Positions 29,701-45,113 are shown, counted from the stretch's first letter. The stretch is 64,000 nucleotides of DNA from Kappaphycus alvarezii (GCA_002205965.3 NADL03000084.1:310001-374000), one strand, 5' to 3'. Notes: generated by a model not told the origin, from the letters alone. Numbers and translations: made by a program.

Positions 29701-32700
29701 TTACACCAAAGATTGGACATCAATTACTACTGGGTGAAATTTATAATTCATATAATTGCAACTTGTAGGGCACGAAGTAGGAAAACGTCTCAATATAAGC
29801 AGTAACAAGGAAAAATAAGAATAAATGGTTTTAAAAGTATCCAGATGCAGACCTAATTCGAACAACTTTGGCAATGATCACAGATTCTTGGAATTTGAGA
29901 TCAAATTGAATGACAAATAATCGGAAAACTCTTTATCTCCGACCAGTGGAGTCTTTTCGCTACAATTATTGCATTAGTACCAGACAAAAATGACTAATAA
30001 CTATTTAAAAATCTCTAAGAAGCCTCTTCCCCTAGAAAAACATAAATAATGGATTAAATGATGCAAATATGCATATTATACGTTTCAAGAGATGTACTGA
30101 AATAGACCAATCTTAAGAATCGATCAAAAAACCAAAAACTTCTAAAACTTTACTCAAAACCCTCCATTAATCTTCATCTTAATACCAGTAATTTGATTAT
30201 GTAAGTACTTGAACCAGTAGCCGTTTTTTGTAAGCATTTGTTTATGTTTTTCGTATAATCACGTTTCATATAATAAATTAAGCTTTCAGCTATAAGCTGC
30301 TTCGTCACAGACTAGGATCTGCTTTTTCTTTTAGAATTTATAATTATGACTACGCATTGAAACTAATTCCATGAATGCATTAACTTTAAACTTAAAACGA
30401 CTAAAAAGGGGTTCAATAGTAGTTCCGAATATTAAAAGTTAGATCACAAGAAAAAGAGTTAAGAATATTAGAAAAAATCCTTCTGATTTAAATCTAGATG
30501 CCAAGAAATGAATCGTAAAAGGAATCAATAAATTAAAAAGAAATAAGTTGAATAAAGCTGAAATTGGAATATAATTGATATGGCATGTCCGTTCGATAGC
30601 ATTGAGCTGGTCCTGCAAGAAATGTTGCTTAGTGTTACCGATCAGTGAGGACTTGTACCGTTCAACGGGATACAACCCGGCACATCTTCCATACATTAAA
30701 ACAGCCCAGAAAGTACCCCTAAAAACCGTACTAAGCTGTTTCATTCAATATCATTCAATATATAATGAAAATCGGTCCTCTACTTGCACAGAGTACTTCT
30801 CATGAGAACATTGTGATCCAGTTCAAACTTGTAAAAAGTTTTAAGTTTGTTCGGATAGCTTTTAAATAGTACATATTGAGTTTCCAACCAGATCTCGGGA
30901 ATGAATTGAGACGCAAACATTCAAAATTTGTCTTCATATGAAATATAAAATACAAAAGTATCTCCTATAAAAATTTCCCTCTCTTTACGTTTTTTTACAC
31001 CACAAAATCATATACTTATTTTCAATCTTAGGGCGAGGTCCCACTGAAACTACTCTCACAGTGACTACTGAAGTTTAAAACGAAAGAGAGATCAGAATTT
31101 TCGCTTTCCAAGATTAAAAGTATGGAAACTTTCACTGCTTTAGTAAATAAATACGCATATCACCATCGAGTTTGATCATTTTTTCATTACAGACTTGATA
31201 CAGCTAAATTAACCAAAAAAAGATGCTTGTATTTGAAGAAAAAAGCATGTTTCATACCCAAAGTATGTTTGAGATGGTATATTATTGAATTAAAGTGTCA
31301 TTTATTCATTGAAAAATTGTCTCCAAGACATGAATTAATCACAAGTGCAGAAAATAGCAAGTAAATGGATTTAGTACGTTATTGAAAGCAAATTTATATT
31401 CTAATATAGGGAATAACACAATCTTTCATGTTTCTGAACTTTCTATTAGTGATAGGATGATCACTGAAATCAAAATGAAGTTATTCAGTTTAATCGTGAG
31501 TTAATTTGTTTGAAAAAATATAAATATACTTGTACTCAAATATTAAAAGAGTTAAAAGGGTTTCTTGTTAACTTTTCCGTTTTGGTTAGATTAAATGTTT
31601 ATTTAGATATGCTAGTGATTTTTAAATTTTCTGTTTCCTTGAGATTCAGTTAAACCGCAGAATGAACTTCTGTATCATGTAGTCGGGTAAAATACCTGTT
31701 TAGGGCTTCAGTAGGGGTATTAAAGGTTGTTTGCTGTATGTAATTCTACTGAAAACCATTAAATACCTGCTCATTTTTTCGACTTCACAGTGATCAGTAA
31801 GATTGCTTTGAGATACAGTAAGTAAGGATTTTGGTATCAAAGATTTAAACATTAAATCTATCAAATTTATTCAATTTGCCATCCATTTGAGCGAATTTCA
31901 GCCAAAAATCTAAACTTAAATACTTTTTCTTGAAAATATTCGTTACATTCCTTCTCATTTCTAGCCATGATAACTTTTTCATATTAGAATACAATAAATA
32001 AAACGCGCTTTCTTTGCTGGAGTTTCTCAGTATTCAAGATGAACGGGAAATAAGCACCGACATTTCCGAACAATAAGGGCCTTACGGAGCTCTGTCCTGC
32101 TTGTGCAATATTACAAGAAGAATAGAAATTTCGTCAAATTAAACGTTCCATATTTACTAGGTATGCACTCATCGTAAAGTATTCATAACTAATACTGCCC
32201 TCCAAACGTAGGTTAAAACAAAACAGATTTTCTTCTCAGGGCCAGGAATCACTAGATTGGCAGCAAAGAATAGTCTTGAAAGTTTTACTGTAAGAAAAGT
32301 AATATTTTACCACCCTTAACATATTTTATGATCAGAAAAGCTCGTGTAATGCGCCAGATTCAATAAAATAGACTTAAATATTATTTCGAGGATTGGTACA
32401 TATAAATTTTGCAAATTAGTCGAAATTTTAACTAACTATTACATGAATTTAGAGAAAGTGAACAATGAAAACTTTTCTTGCATCTCCACACGAAATATTG
32501 AATGCTTTTTCATAATATAGTAGAATCATTTTCTGGATTATAACGTGAATAATTAGATTGGTGCGTGAATGGAATAGTTAATGGAGTCACTTTTAATTTA
32601 AAATACTAGCTTATTAAACAGACTCACAAGCGGCCTAAATGCATTTTCTAATGTAGCACATTTCTTGAAATATTTTTGCACTGTTAATGAGCTTCAGTTC

Positions 32701-35700
32701 ATATCAATAAAATTTTCTGACATTTACCAAGTCTAAGGTTTGTCATTTACATACTATTCAATTCTTGAGACGTCAGATATTTCGCTTCGGCTATCTGCCG
32801 CAATTTATACAAAAGTTGTACCACTTTTTTGAAGATCCAAACCAAAAAAATTTTGCTGCGTAAACTGGCCTTGAAGAATTCACAAAATAACAAGGATTGA
32901 AATAAGTTGCAACTATCTACAGATGTCAAATACCAAACACCTCATTTGCACTTCGCAGAGAGTAGATGTTTCCGCCTCTTTTGTGCCTCGTTTTACCAAG
33001 GAAGTCCTGCAGCTGCTTTTTGTTCTAATTTAATGGTACATTGCTTTACTTTGTTTTTATATAGATTATGTCTGATAGAACAGCCAAGATTAGATATTTA
33101 TGCATTAAATTCTTATCTCTTATTTAATTTTTGGGGCGGGAACGACCTCCACTTGCATTTTTATACCTTAATTTCACAAATTTGATTGTATACTAATGCT
33201 TATATCTAATCAATATCCAAAGTAAGATGTTCAGTTAAAGACAATCTTCCGCTTTATCTCTTTTCTCTTGAACGGTTGAAAAACTTCTGCCTGCAAGAAA
33301 TGAAACTTCGCAGAAAATCAATAAGGATGGTAATTTGTGTTAGAGTATTAGATTAACCTGAATTTCACTACCTAACAGCGAATATTTCACCCTGGTAACA
33401 TTTCACATTCTAGTGGATTTTTAATTTTATTTTTCCTTCGTGAATATATTTTTTCTTCTCGATTTCTCTATCTTTTATCGACGGAAAACATTTCCTCATA
33501 CGAGGAAAAAGATTTTTAAAATAATAATACTTTAAGTAATTACAGCGATTAAAATTTCTGAGACCCGAAAATATTTACTGAAAAGGTACTCTGGAAACAT
33601 ATAATTGCATTAACCAGGTCCCCAACTTCTTCTAATATGCTAAAGCATCCACCTACAGCTATTTGAAGAATAAAATGTCGTAAATTGACTCTAAAAGCAA
33701 ATTATTTGCGTGCAAAAGAGTGGTTCGTATCACAAAAGTAGTTAAAACTACCGAAAAATATGTCTTGGTTCATCTTTACAACAGTTGAAAGTAAACGTTA
33801 GCCCGAAAAACTGGAGAATGGCCCTGAACTCTGTCCTACGATGAGTATAATAGTCGAATAGACGGATATACGCTAATGCACGGTATATATGTCATGCGAA
33901 TGTACAAGTCCAAGAATTTTCTAGCCCTAAAAGATTTTAGTAGAAATTCTCCACTGTCAAAAGTCATTACAGTATACATCTATCCCTGTAGTACCTACAC
34001 TTCTGAGCAAAATTCTCACCTCGTTATGTCTATTAAATGTACAATCCCAATAGGATTTAATAGTCTGTGAAGTATACACTCCTAACTCCAAGTAGTATTT
34101 AATAGCATACAACCTTAAGAACTCCATGTCAGCTTCTCCCATCCATCACTTGGACGGTGACATAAGATGCGAATCGTAGGTTGCAGACCTAGTGATTGTT
34201 TGTTTGGTTCTCATTTGTTTTCAATCAGAGGCCGAAACTTCCCACGGTAACTCGCAGTTTTTGAAAATATGCTGTCTAAGAGCTCTAGTAGGCATCCTTA
34301 TGCATACACTCTTGAAGAGATAGTTCAGTAAGCCATATACAGCAGCTATCTTCGCAAGTCAGATGACGCAAGTACAACCATCGGTGGGCCATAGAAATAG
34401 AACTCAATCATGTTATTTCCGTTTACTTCACAAAATTACACCAGTTCTTATAACCTTCTAAATCCTACATAAGGCCTAAACGATATTTTGTTCGCACATA
34501 ATCTATTGAGGACAATTAATGGTGAGGTAAAGATAGATATTAATAACGCCATGGCCATTGTAACGGAAATGAGAGCAAAAAGTTCGATTCAATAACCTTA
34601 CAAAATGCAAACTGGCTCTATGAAGAGGCTTTGGCATACTAATCATCGCTTTACTTCCTTTTCTTTTTTATGATAGTTCTAATTTCCTGTGCTATTTGAT
34701 GCTATACGCGAACTGGAATCAAACTTGCTATAAATTAGTTTCTCAGCAAAAATACCATGTAAATTAGACTGTAATAAGGGAATTGATGGCGCGTTAGAAA
34801 GCTTTTCAGTAACGATGAATCAACAATTATGATCTATAGGATGGAATAATTGATACTGGGCGAGAAATCTTACGCTTAAAATTTCATCTGAATACCTGTT
34901 TTGTCTTGTCTGTATTTGTTCTGTATTGGAGAATACGTTTCGTAGCATCTCTCCACAATATCTGAAATCTTAATCTCGAATTAAACCTTCCTATTTTCTC
35001 CCTTCACAGCTTTACATCTTTCCCTACAAACTCGGGTCCCTTGATTGCTTTTATTGCAACCTCCTACGTAACATATTCGCTCTCCATATGTACGAAAGCC
35101 TGTCATCAAAGGTGCGTCTATTCAGGATTCTTCGAGACCATGAGGATATGACGTTCGCACTTTATACGCTCTTTTGAATACATTTGTTGCATCAGAAATT
35201 CCTGACCTCATTTTTCACCTCAACAATACCTATCATTACATATTTCACTAGACTTTCCCCAGATAGAACCGACGCCAAAAATCCCCACATAAGAAGCGAT
35301 ATGTTTTAGAAACACCTGAATAAGTCGAAGCGTAAGAGAGTTAGTGTCACAAAATTCTAATTTGAGGTCTCGCCTAAGTACACCCGTTTTCCCAATTATA
35401 GCCCCATTCTCAATATTATTCCATACTGGCCACATTTATAGGCCTTCAATACAAAGCTTTTTGTGGGATGTCTACCATATACAACATAATGAGGAAGTCC
35501 TTTCCGGATTGGGGAAAAAACGTAGGGAGATTTAATATTTGAAAGACATGGTCGGTTTTGGCCCGAGATATCCTACAAGGTGACAAGTAGTACCTCTTAA
35601 ATTTCCCTAAAAGGCCGGATCAAGGTCGCCCAGCAAAAAGCTGAGTTGGAAATTACGGCCGCGGCAGCGTTTCTTTCTTGATGTAATCTCCCCAAAGATC

Positions 35701-38700
35701 TTAGCAACTGCTGATACTTTAATCCACGCGGATGTGTGAAGACGGCGTGATACATTGCCTGCGGAGGTTTTTGATGGTCTTCATGAATAAAATAACCACA
35801 GAAAAATCTTGTGTCATTCAGGGTCCTTTCATCCCTTTCAGAAGTGTGAGTTAAGCAAATATTTCTCAGAATCAGATCAAATCTCTTGAGTGGCATGATC
35901 TTTCCAGTTCTTGGGATTGCAATTTACTTCTCCTCATTATCGTTCTGGATTTCACTACGTCTTGGAAATGTAAAACGTTGTCAATATAATGACAACTCCA
36001 AAGAATCATTGTAATGATAACTCCAAAGAAGATCAATTTCTCTCCTGACTAAACGGGTTGCATCCCAGTCAAAACCCATAACTCATTTGTAATATCATGC
36101 ATGACAGTGATGTTACAGAGCAGAAACGAGCTCATACAGTACTGGAATGGAAACAAATACCGAGGAGTACGCCAATGTATGAGAGTATTACTAAAGTAGC
36201 CAATTACTTCGTAGCTTTTTTCTGGAAACAATTTCATCAATAGGAGCTAATGACCTCTGATTGGTCCAAAATCGCTTGTGCTCAATTGCATTTGAATCAA
36301 ATTGATTCACTGCGGAATAATCTGAACTCCCATCTGAAGCGAATGGAGACGATTAGGCAGCATCCAAATCATTTTCCGCGTCCAATAGGCACTTGAGGCG
36401 GTTCAATCTCAACCAGATGTCTGTTTGAGTCTAGCTTGTATTAATTTTCTTTTTTCTTCTCTCTTCCATTTTTCGAGTTAAAAAGCTACTGGAATACTTA
36501 TATTGCTCTCAAGTACAACTGCGACCTTATTTATCTGTAGATATAGAACAAAAAAAATATCAAAAAAATCCGGAAACTATTTAGACGAGGCAAAATTCCT
36601 TTTCGAACCGACAATTTTGTGCATGTCATCAAAAATTGATGCTAATTGGAAAGCATATAATTGTACTCTTTTTTTATTTGTTATGAAATTCGCATATCAA
36701 ATCTTATGTTGGGATAAATTCTTGCTGCAATCACCCGTCGAAATACTTTCTAGAACCATATGAAATTAAAATGTTTTTCCTTCCTTTGATAAGATACAAG
36801 TAGTGGGCCTTTTAATTATTTTTTTAATATACAAATAGAATATATCAGTCTTTGCACTTTGAGTTTCATTATTTATATTATTCGTCTGGCAACTTATATG
36901 TAAAAAATGAAATTATTGGCCTTTCATCGTATTTTTCTTCACTTAACTAAACTCAGCATCTTTGTGCGGCATAAATTGATTGAAATTCAGCTTTAGTTGC
37001 TCTCGTAGGGCTCAATTTATCTCTTCAGCTACCTAGTAAAGGAATCATTGGATATTTTCTGGAGTCCATGCAAACAGTTCCATATAAATTTTGCATACTA
37101 TACTTCCTACATCTCCCAGCTATACAAATAAGCATAGATTTGATAACATTAACCTTCATTCGTTACTCCTCGACTTTTGAATTTAATTATATTCAAATTT
37201 ACTTTGATTTTGGTCTCTTGAACTCAATCCTAAAACTTTCGATAAGAAAAAGGTTCCTTTTAAAAACATACAACGAAAACAGAAAATTTGTTAAATAATT
37301 GTTAAATAAATCATGTTAAATAATTTTGAAGTCTTTGAGAAAATACAGTTTCTATTTTTTCCAAGTGTTACTCAGATAGTTCTCCATCATTTCCAAACAT
37401 CAAATACTGTACTTTCTGTAAATAACTATATCCTTTCATTGAACTCATCATTTTTTATGGTAATCTTACATATTCTTTCTGAAAGCTTGATGAAGTTCTA
37501 GATTTATTTATCACTTCACCGCGAGAACAAAAAGAAAATATATAAAGTGTTGCATGGAAAAAATACTACTGCGTACTTCTGTAAAGGAAAATTGTTCTTA
37601 TATTCACTGTTTTACTGGGAATGGAAGTTTTTCATTGTTCTCAAAATTAGTCTTCCTCGATTATAAATTAGAGAACTGAACCTTAATTATTTATGGTGTG
37701 TGAAGCTTGAGACTTAGAAAGGTGCAATTAAATCATGTAAACAAGAGAATTTGTCCATAGTTTCCTCAATCGTCGCCACTGTCTCTTTTCATGAGCTATA
37801 TTTAGTACATAGAGGCATCTCCATATTTTTCTACTGGATCTTCAAATATTGGGAGTTCTTCCGTTTCTCTTTCTCATTCTCACTGCAGTAGATATTTGAT
37901 GAATTCAGTACAAGAGGTTTCCTACTAAGACAAAACTGTGGATACTTTCAGTACATAATATTAGTCAAAAAACACCCAAATATTTAGAAACACAAGAGGC
38001 ACTATTAATGGAGGAGTAAGTATAATAATTGTTAAATAAATAGTTGGGCCTAATTGAAATAGAAAAACTTGCACTCTCCATATCTAATATTTTTGTAACT
38101 TTAATCATTTTACAGAAGTTATTGTCTTTTAAGACCAAAAGGAAAAATTTAGGGTCAATTTTTTTTGTTTATGGTGCAGACTTTATCAATTGATATTCTG
38201 CGGTTCAAAAAAGTAAGAGATCATAATGCAACATCTAACCAGTCAAAAATATTCACTGCATCGATATATATTAAACGAAAACTTTTCTTATTGTTTGAAA
38301 AAACTGTCCATAATCAATCAAAGTTACTACCAGGAAATTGAAATTTTATGGAACATTTTACTTACTCTATGAATATTCAAATTGATTTGACATTCTCATG
38401 AATATTTAAGTAATAGAAAAATAAAATCAAATGAACACATCAAGACAATAGTTGGGTGCAAGGCGCCGTCCACTATGTTTTTTACAGTATTCTAAACACC
38501 GAAACCACAAGCCCGGCAATTTCTCTCACCGTATATCGGGAGCTGATATTTTATATAGTCCTCTAGATGAGCCCGGTAGAACAACGCACACTAGAACAGA
38601 ATCTCTTGAAAACTTTCCATGCTACCCATAATATCTTTATCGGGATTTCCGAGTTTGTTCAAAGGAGACGTTGACTGCTTTTTTATCTTCGCAAGAAACG

Positions 38701-41700
38701 AAAGAGCGAAAATAAAGAAACTAGGGTCTAAGTACAAGAGAAGCTCAAAATGAGCTTAGTAGCAACCAAAATTTTCGAAGCCCATGACGTAGAGTATATC
38801 TGTATATTTTGCAAGCAATGGCCATAACTATGTTTTAATCCATATTCGATGCCGCTACGTTTTAAATTCTTTCATAATACTACGTTTGAAACATTAATAT
38901 GAATTCAGGTTTAATCATTGTATATATATATCCCACTTTCTCCCTTAACTGTAAAAAGCCAAAGAAGCTATTGATTGATGTAGTTCCCAGTGCCCAGCAA
39001 AACTATTTACGAAGAAAGTTAGTACTTCATTTCTTGATAAATATATTTTTGGTACTTCAGACAAACTTTTCGGCGTGTTTTCCCTAGCACCATGGTAGAA
39101 AACACTTTGGTACGGAAGAAGCTCCAAGTGCGGAAAACGCAGAATAATTTTGTTACAAGAGAAGCAAAATTGTACTTTTCCAAGTCGGAGAATAACTGAA
39201 GTGTAGGAAGAACAATTTACTGAAATAATTTCATTCCTTGATAAAAGGGGTATTAACTTATATCCTTATTCGTTGGATCCTCTCAGCTGAACTTTTCCTC
39301 AAGTCAAAATATTACTCCCATCTCACTTTAGCTTTCACCACTTTACCATATTAATAATATTTTACAGCTTCTTTAGTTATCCAAGAAATATCTAGAAAAT
39401 GTACTAAATATTATTGTAATAAAGCATATTAAAGTTACTGTGTGAGAATGAGAAGTATCAGGGCTAAAATAACTTAAAGATAAATTTATAAATACCCTTT
39501 GATAAACATTACACTAGAATATGAATCGGAAAAATCTCCAAATTATCAAATCTAGACGTTAATTACGTAGTATTTACTAAAAATGGTGACGAGCGTCAAT
39601 TAGTTCTTCAATAATATGAAATTTCTCGAACGAATCCTCACAATGTCTAAAAAGGCCCCTAATCTCCTGCCGGAGATTCCAATATCAATACCAAATAGTC
39701 ACTAAAACCTTTTAAACTACAAACGGCTTCTAAGAATACAACAAAAAGCTCATAATTATCCTTTGTGCGATTTTAATATAAGAGCTCTCGAAGTTCCATA
39801 CGCTTCCCCTTCTTCTTCTTCTTGGTCTTCATTCTCCCAGAAATTTCGGAAGAAATCACTCTTTAACTTTTTCTTGTTACTTTTTTAAAAGAAGTTTTTG
39901 TAATCGTAAGGCTCAATGCGCATTTAATGCAAGCAGATTTTGCTACTTAGAGTACTCTTTTGTTTCTCGATTTTTATAGAGGGACATAGGACTGCTATTT
40001 TGGCTGCCTATTGCGGAGGTTTAAGGATGTAGTAGGATGATTTTCAGTAGTTTTTTTTAAATGGTGCGGTAACAGTTTTCACTTAGGGCCTCGTTAACGT
40101 AAATCTTCAGGATTTTCGTCAGTCAATATTTTTCAGCCCAATTGCACTCTTTTTTGAGTAATTTTAGGTTAATAATAAATAAAAATATTGCGGAAAAATT
40201 TAAAGCCGACGATAATAGGAAAAATAGTACGACGAACTGAAAGTGTTTATGAGCGGGAGGACCAAAATCTTCAATTAGAAAATTAGAAACGGAGAGGTTT
40301 CTCCGTTTCCACAGGTTTACATTGTAGTAAGATGTTCGAAGAAGAAGAAAATCCTTCTGAGGAAGAACCATTCAACTAGTGGGATAATCTCTTTCCTCTA
40401 TTCCGTTCGGGTTTGAGCATATCCTTTACCGCCCAAATCCTTTCACAGTTTTACAAGAGTATTATGGGCCCTTGTTTTCTTACTAGACCGAGTTCTTGAA
40501 AATTTGAGTAAATTTCACCACTTGAAAAACTTTTCTCTGTTTTCGAAGCCTTCTTCATGTTACTCCTGAACTATTCAAGTAGCTTGTTCACCCCCTTATC
40601 CTTCCAGCAGTATGCTCAAGCTCTGCCCCGCGCTCAAAATGTTTTAGTCAAAGGCCGTGTATTCATTAAAAATGGAAGCCGTATATTCTAATGATTACCA
40701 CAGGTCAATGGATCTGGAACGCGCTGGTGAATAAGTTCACTTTTTATTATGAAATAGGCTAGGAAGAAGAGCTCAGATCGTTACAGAGATTACTCGCACC
40801 CGTGAAAGCCGTAAGGTCACAGTATTGGAAGTATTTACGAGTTTGGTCGGGAGTTACTCATGGGTGCGCTTAAGTATTCTGTGCAGAGTTCTGGGGGTGG
40901 TGGATGCGCTCATGAAAGAGAATAAGTAGTAGAAGAGAGAAAGTTTTTATTTTTCATGTTCCACTACATAATAGCAGATCATTTATTAAATGAAGAGTAA
41001 CTTTGATGCCTCCGATTTTAATAGATAAAGAACTAATAGAAATTTGTCTTGTATGAAACCCTGCAGCATTTTTATGAACCTCGGCAGAAAGTGATAAATT
41101 TGAAAATGCAAAACTGGTCAATCATGTTTATGGTTAAGTAATATGTAATACTGTAACATACTGCAATAATATGACATCTCTTTCACCATTTAGTGATTTC
41201 CGATGTAGGAGAGCGCATAAGACCGAGTCATTCAATCTAACCCCAGGAAACTCTACAATTTTTCCCCTTTCTGCTCACATGTCTAAGTACCCTCTGCATT
41301 TAATGCAATATTTTCCTCGTAGTAACTACAACAAGAAAGCCATGATATTGTAACGGATGCAATTGCTGCCTTACGCTATTGGCTCTTGAATGCATTTTGG
41401 TATCGCTAGAGATGTCATCCCTGAAGAGAGAGGTGTGAAGTTGAAAAGAGGGAATCTTTTTGTACCCACATCAATTAGAAGACTTTTTGTTCTTCTTCAC
41501 GGAGGAGGGAAGTTTAATAATACCTTCCTGAATTAGTGATTTTTAAACAATACAAGAAATGGGACATTTGATTTTAAGTGTTTGCAAGAACAAAGGAAGA
41601 GCTTAATATCTTAGTGGAAAATTTAGAGATGACTTCTTGCGAGATGCAGAAAAGGGCTTGAGGTTTACCACGGCGATGTTTGACTTAAGAATGATTTCAA

Positions 41701-43900
41701 GAACAAAGAGTCTCAAAGATTTATACACTCCTACACAAAGAAGATGATAGTGCGAAATTATTGGAGGTAACTAAATCTTGAGAAGCAATTAATCCTCTAA
41801 AGCAACCTGTTCTACACCACAGAACCGGTCTCCGGCACAGCACGACCGTGCATTGGCGACGCATCCATCGAGTACAAAAAACAATATTCTTCAAGCGTAT
41901 CATGAATTCTCAGTCTGGAGGTGCATAATACGTCGAAAACAATGGATGATGCGCCAAAAAGAGGGAACACTGTTGGTACTATCGGAGTAAGTTGTATTTT
42001 TTTTGCAGTTAAAAAGGCGAAATAATACTATATCAACGCTCTTCAAATTACAAAGTAGAATCTGCATATCAATTTTTCAAGTTTCAACCGCTTCTTTATC
42101 TCCGAACAAGACTGCTTGGCAAAGATTAGCTTCTGAATGGTTGATATAGAACGCAATGCATAATTAATAGTCTGGTTAGGAGTTAATATGAGCACACAGT
42201 GGAGGTGCTATCCACGCACTGCAAAATGTATTTTGTTACATCGCGTAGCAAAATATCAAGATATGAAAGGGATTGGATTGTATGCGCGTACAACGAGCGC
42301 CAATATTAAGCGACGTGTTAATAGAAATATTTGACATATTCATATCAAATTTTGATTATATTCAAACTTTTTAGCGGATTTTTATCGGCAGAAATAATTC
42401 TCCGCGAGCGCAGTAGCCCAATATTTTTCGCCTTACATCAACTACGTGGGTTTCATAGACTGTAGTAAGCTCAGAATGGGTGTAAATGGAAGCAATCGAC
42501 TTCCCTGCCATCCGGGACATAAGACGTTATACTACCTATTTTAATAGTTTTTGAGTACTCCTGGGAAGTCAATCTTGCGAAATCAGGAAGAAGCGGCAAT
42601 AGCAGTTTGCTGGATAGCAGCTGGTGGAAAAAATTAATGTCCGAGTCCCATGTTATTAATGGAAAACAGTACTGTGATTAAGATGATGCTGCATATTTGT
42701 GTAGATATTTCATGATGGGACCTTGACTAAAACTGATGAAAATGAATTATGAGCAGTTTGAGTTTATCCATTGAGCGCAATTACAAGTATTGTAAGCAAT
42801 CATGTAGCTGCAAGGATTTTTCTATGAACTTTAAGGTTCGGCAAGGTACAAACTGTCTTCTATATGGTCTTTAATCCACAATAATACACTTCCATTCCTG
42901 TACTTAGATGCTGGAAAGCGTTTGAGAGGTTTCTTATCACGTCACTCTCTTCTGAGCCATACATAAATGCCTAGCAATATTGATAAATGGTTGAAGAGCT
43001 CATCATATCAAGTTTCAGGCTTTATTGGTCTCTAAACTTCTCTCTATCCTTCTTATCACCTTCCCATCTATTTGTTTGTTTTAATTATTTATTTCGACCA
43101 TTGTACTTTGCAATTTGCGAAACATGGAGTTATCTGGTTCATTGTAGAGTACCCTGCGTCATCACAAAATTACCTCTACTCCCAAACATGTATTATTTAG
43201 ACGCTCTTAGTCATTTCTTGCACCTCAAAGCCTGTCTTAACCAAAGTATTCTCACGTTTCATGAGTTCATTCTTTTTCCTTCCTACTGGTCCCGTTCTAA
43301 TCATTCTGGAGAAAGGGTCCATCCATGAGTCTCTTCGCCTTAGATACTTCTTTAAAAATCCCAGAATTAGCCTTGCTTGATTTCATAGCAGCAAGACACA
43401 CAGATTTCATTTATCGATACTTGTCAGTTCGAGTTTCAAATGGCGGTTGGGGGTTAAGGCGGAGATATTTTCCAGAAATTCATTGCACTCTTTCTGAAAT
43501 ATCCAATCGATATCATCATTGGGCGAGCAGTGAACTTTTTTATCCAGTTATTTCCGGAAGCAGAAACGCATACGTTTCCGGAAAAAAAATTATCGGCTTC
43601 CTCGAGCAAAAATGTGATAGAAAATTATCAGGTTCTTGATACCCTGATGTGAGAGTACATTTTTATGGAACCTCTCGTATAAATTTCCCATCAGGAGCAC
43701 TCATGGTGAGAGAGCGATCAGCGTCCGTCCCTTCGCGGCATAGTGAGCTGCGAGGCAGTTAGGGAATGGAGGCAACTTGGTACCAAAGGCTGAAAACCGA
43801 GGGCTAATTATTCCGGTGTAGGTATTGAACAGTGGTGGACATGGGGATATTACAGAGATTTGGATTGTTATATATTTTATTTTTTTCTGATTGGCCGTAA
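20707..43900. other. AT-rich gene desert, about 23 kb
   Basis: Strongly AT-rich with stops in all frames; the longest frames are about 60-130 codons and none shows a domain, signal peptide or family motif. Three islands are less AT-rich and may be worn element fragments: 22540-23200 (short Lys/Glu-rich frames), 30560-30750, and 35600-35900 (see separate entry). No tRNA, rRNA or long tandem array was recognised by eye. The region reads like old repeats degraded by mutation. Confidence 0.6.
35610..35720 (-). pseudogene. Possible non-LTR retrotransposon C-terminal relic
   Basis: The minus-strand frame ends with LHQERNAAAAVISNSAFCWA, resembling LDQRHLAAAVMSNAGCLLSG of the relic at 51.6 kb. The DNA also aligns (CAAGG.C.C.CA.CA..AAGC.G..TTGGA), so this is probably the same family. 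Confidence 0.35.
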
Positions 43901-44477
43901 AAATGATTTCTGGGCCAATCTATTTGTGTTCCCTGTTAATTTCGTGGTTTGATGATTTCAAGTGTTTTGTAATACAGCACCTTAAGCGAGAAACTGTATG
44001 TATTGCTTTTACGCACAGAAAATCCCTCCTTTTATGCTCCTCTCCTCACTCCTTTTTTCTTTTTTTCTCCCTCCACTCTCTTTCTCTTTTGCGCCACGAA
44101 TTTTACATTTCTTTATACTCTTTTTTTTCTTTTCTCTTTTAATGAGCTATTAACTTACCCTTCGACGGTAATTATTTTAGTCTTCTCCAGATATTTGATC
44201 TTATTCGCCCCTCAATGTCTTTTTCCTTAATCATTATTTCTACACATTCTTTTCGCAATAAATTACCCCTTTTAAGGTGGTTTTCACTGAATCCTACTCC
44301 AGGACTAAATTTTGCCTACTCTTTTTTGATTCAACGGGCCTGTCAGTATGAACTTTTTGGTGCTGTTTAAACACGTCGGGAGCCACCTAAACATTTTTTC
44401 GGTCTCTACAACGACAAGGACTCGACAATTCACACCCACTTGACATCCATCATGCATAGACTACGTCATTGTCACCC
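43901..44477. other. Pyrimidine-rich non-coding stretch
   Basis: CT-rich run around 44030-44140, otherwise nothing seen. Likely contains the outer U3 of LTR-like copy C. Confidence 0.4.
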
Positions 44478-45113
44478 TACTGCCAAAATTCGTCACCCTC
44501 GCCCCATTACCGCCTCTCCTCTATTCCCTTCGCGCCCAGCCGACGTCGAGGAATACCTCCGTCATCAAGCCAGGAATCGTTGGAAGAACTACGTCACTCG
44601 TCATCTGGTGTAGATAGAAGCATAGTAATAGGTAGCAGGGACTCTTGGGAGGAGAATGGTAAGGCAGTGGAGTGCTTCCAGGAGTGGATGGACCCCGAGC
44701 CAGTCTACGGGATGGGACGAGGGGAAGCCGAGGACGAGTTCGGAGAGGACCATGAAGAAGAGGAGGCCGGTGAGGAAGGAGAGGAAGATGAGAAGTCCGC
44801 AAGAGAAGAAGGGGTCCTCGAACCGGGTCAAATTGGAGGCGTAGGAATGAACCGGTTGGACCAGGTGGTCCCGACCATGGACCTGGTTGGGGAGGATCTA
44901 GATGGGCTTTATTCTTTACAGGAAGGGGCAGGAAATTGTGGGCCATCTAAAGATAAATTTGGCGGGTACATGAGTACTTATGATGTCTTAAGGGAAGTGC
45001 TAGGTTCTAGTTTAGAGAATGAAGCTTTTGAGGAGAAGATTCATTTTTTTTCCAAACATCTTTTGTCAAACTCCTTCCCTTCACATGAAATCTTTTCCTA
45101 CTTTTCCTGGTGA
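44478..45113 (+). pseudogene. Acidic ORF family, copy C (plus strand)
   Basis: Third member of the acidic family. N-terminal block in frame 3 (KIRHPRPIT, then ADVEEYLRHQARNRW) ends in a stop near 44613. The next frame carries EWMDPEPVY, an acidic run, LDQVVPTMD and DVLREVLGSSLEN, matching the last two thirds of the 3740-4339 protein. Open for about 170 codons after the break. It lies upstream of LTR-like R-U5 sequence on the same strand, as in the other two copies. Probably inactive. Confidence 0.55.

Noticed and set aside
30439..30744. 101-codon minus-strand frame in a less AT-rich island
   Set aside because: The first half looks protein-like, but no family, promoter or homologous copy could be seen.
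44521..44946. Minus-strand Pro/Leu-rich frame of 141 codons
   Set aside because: Antisense of the acidic run of copy C; the conserved family reading is on the plus strand.
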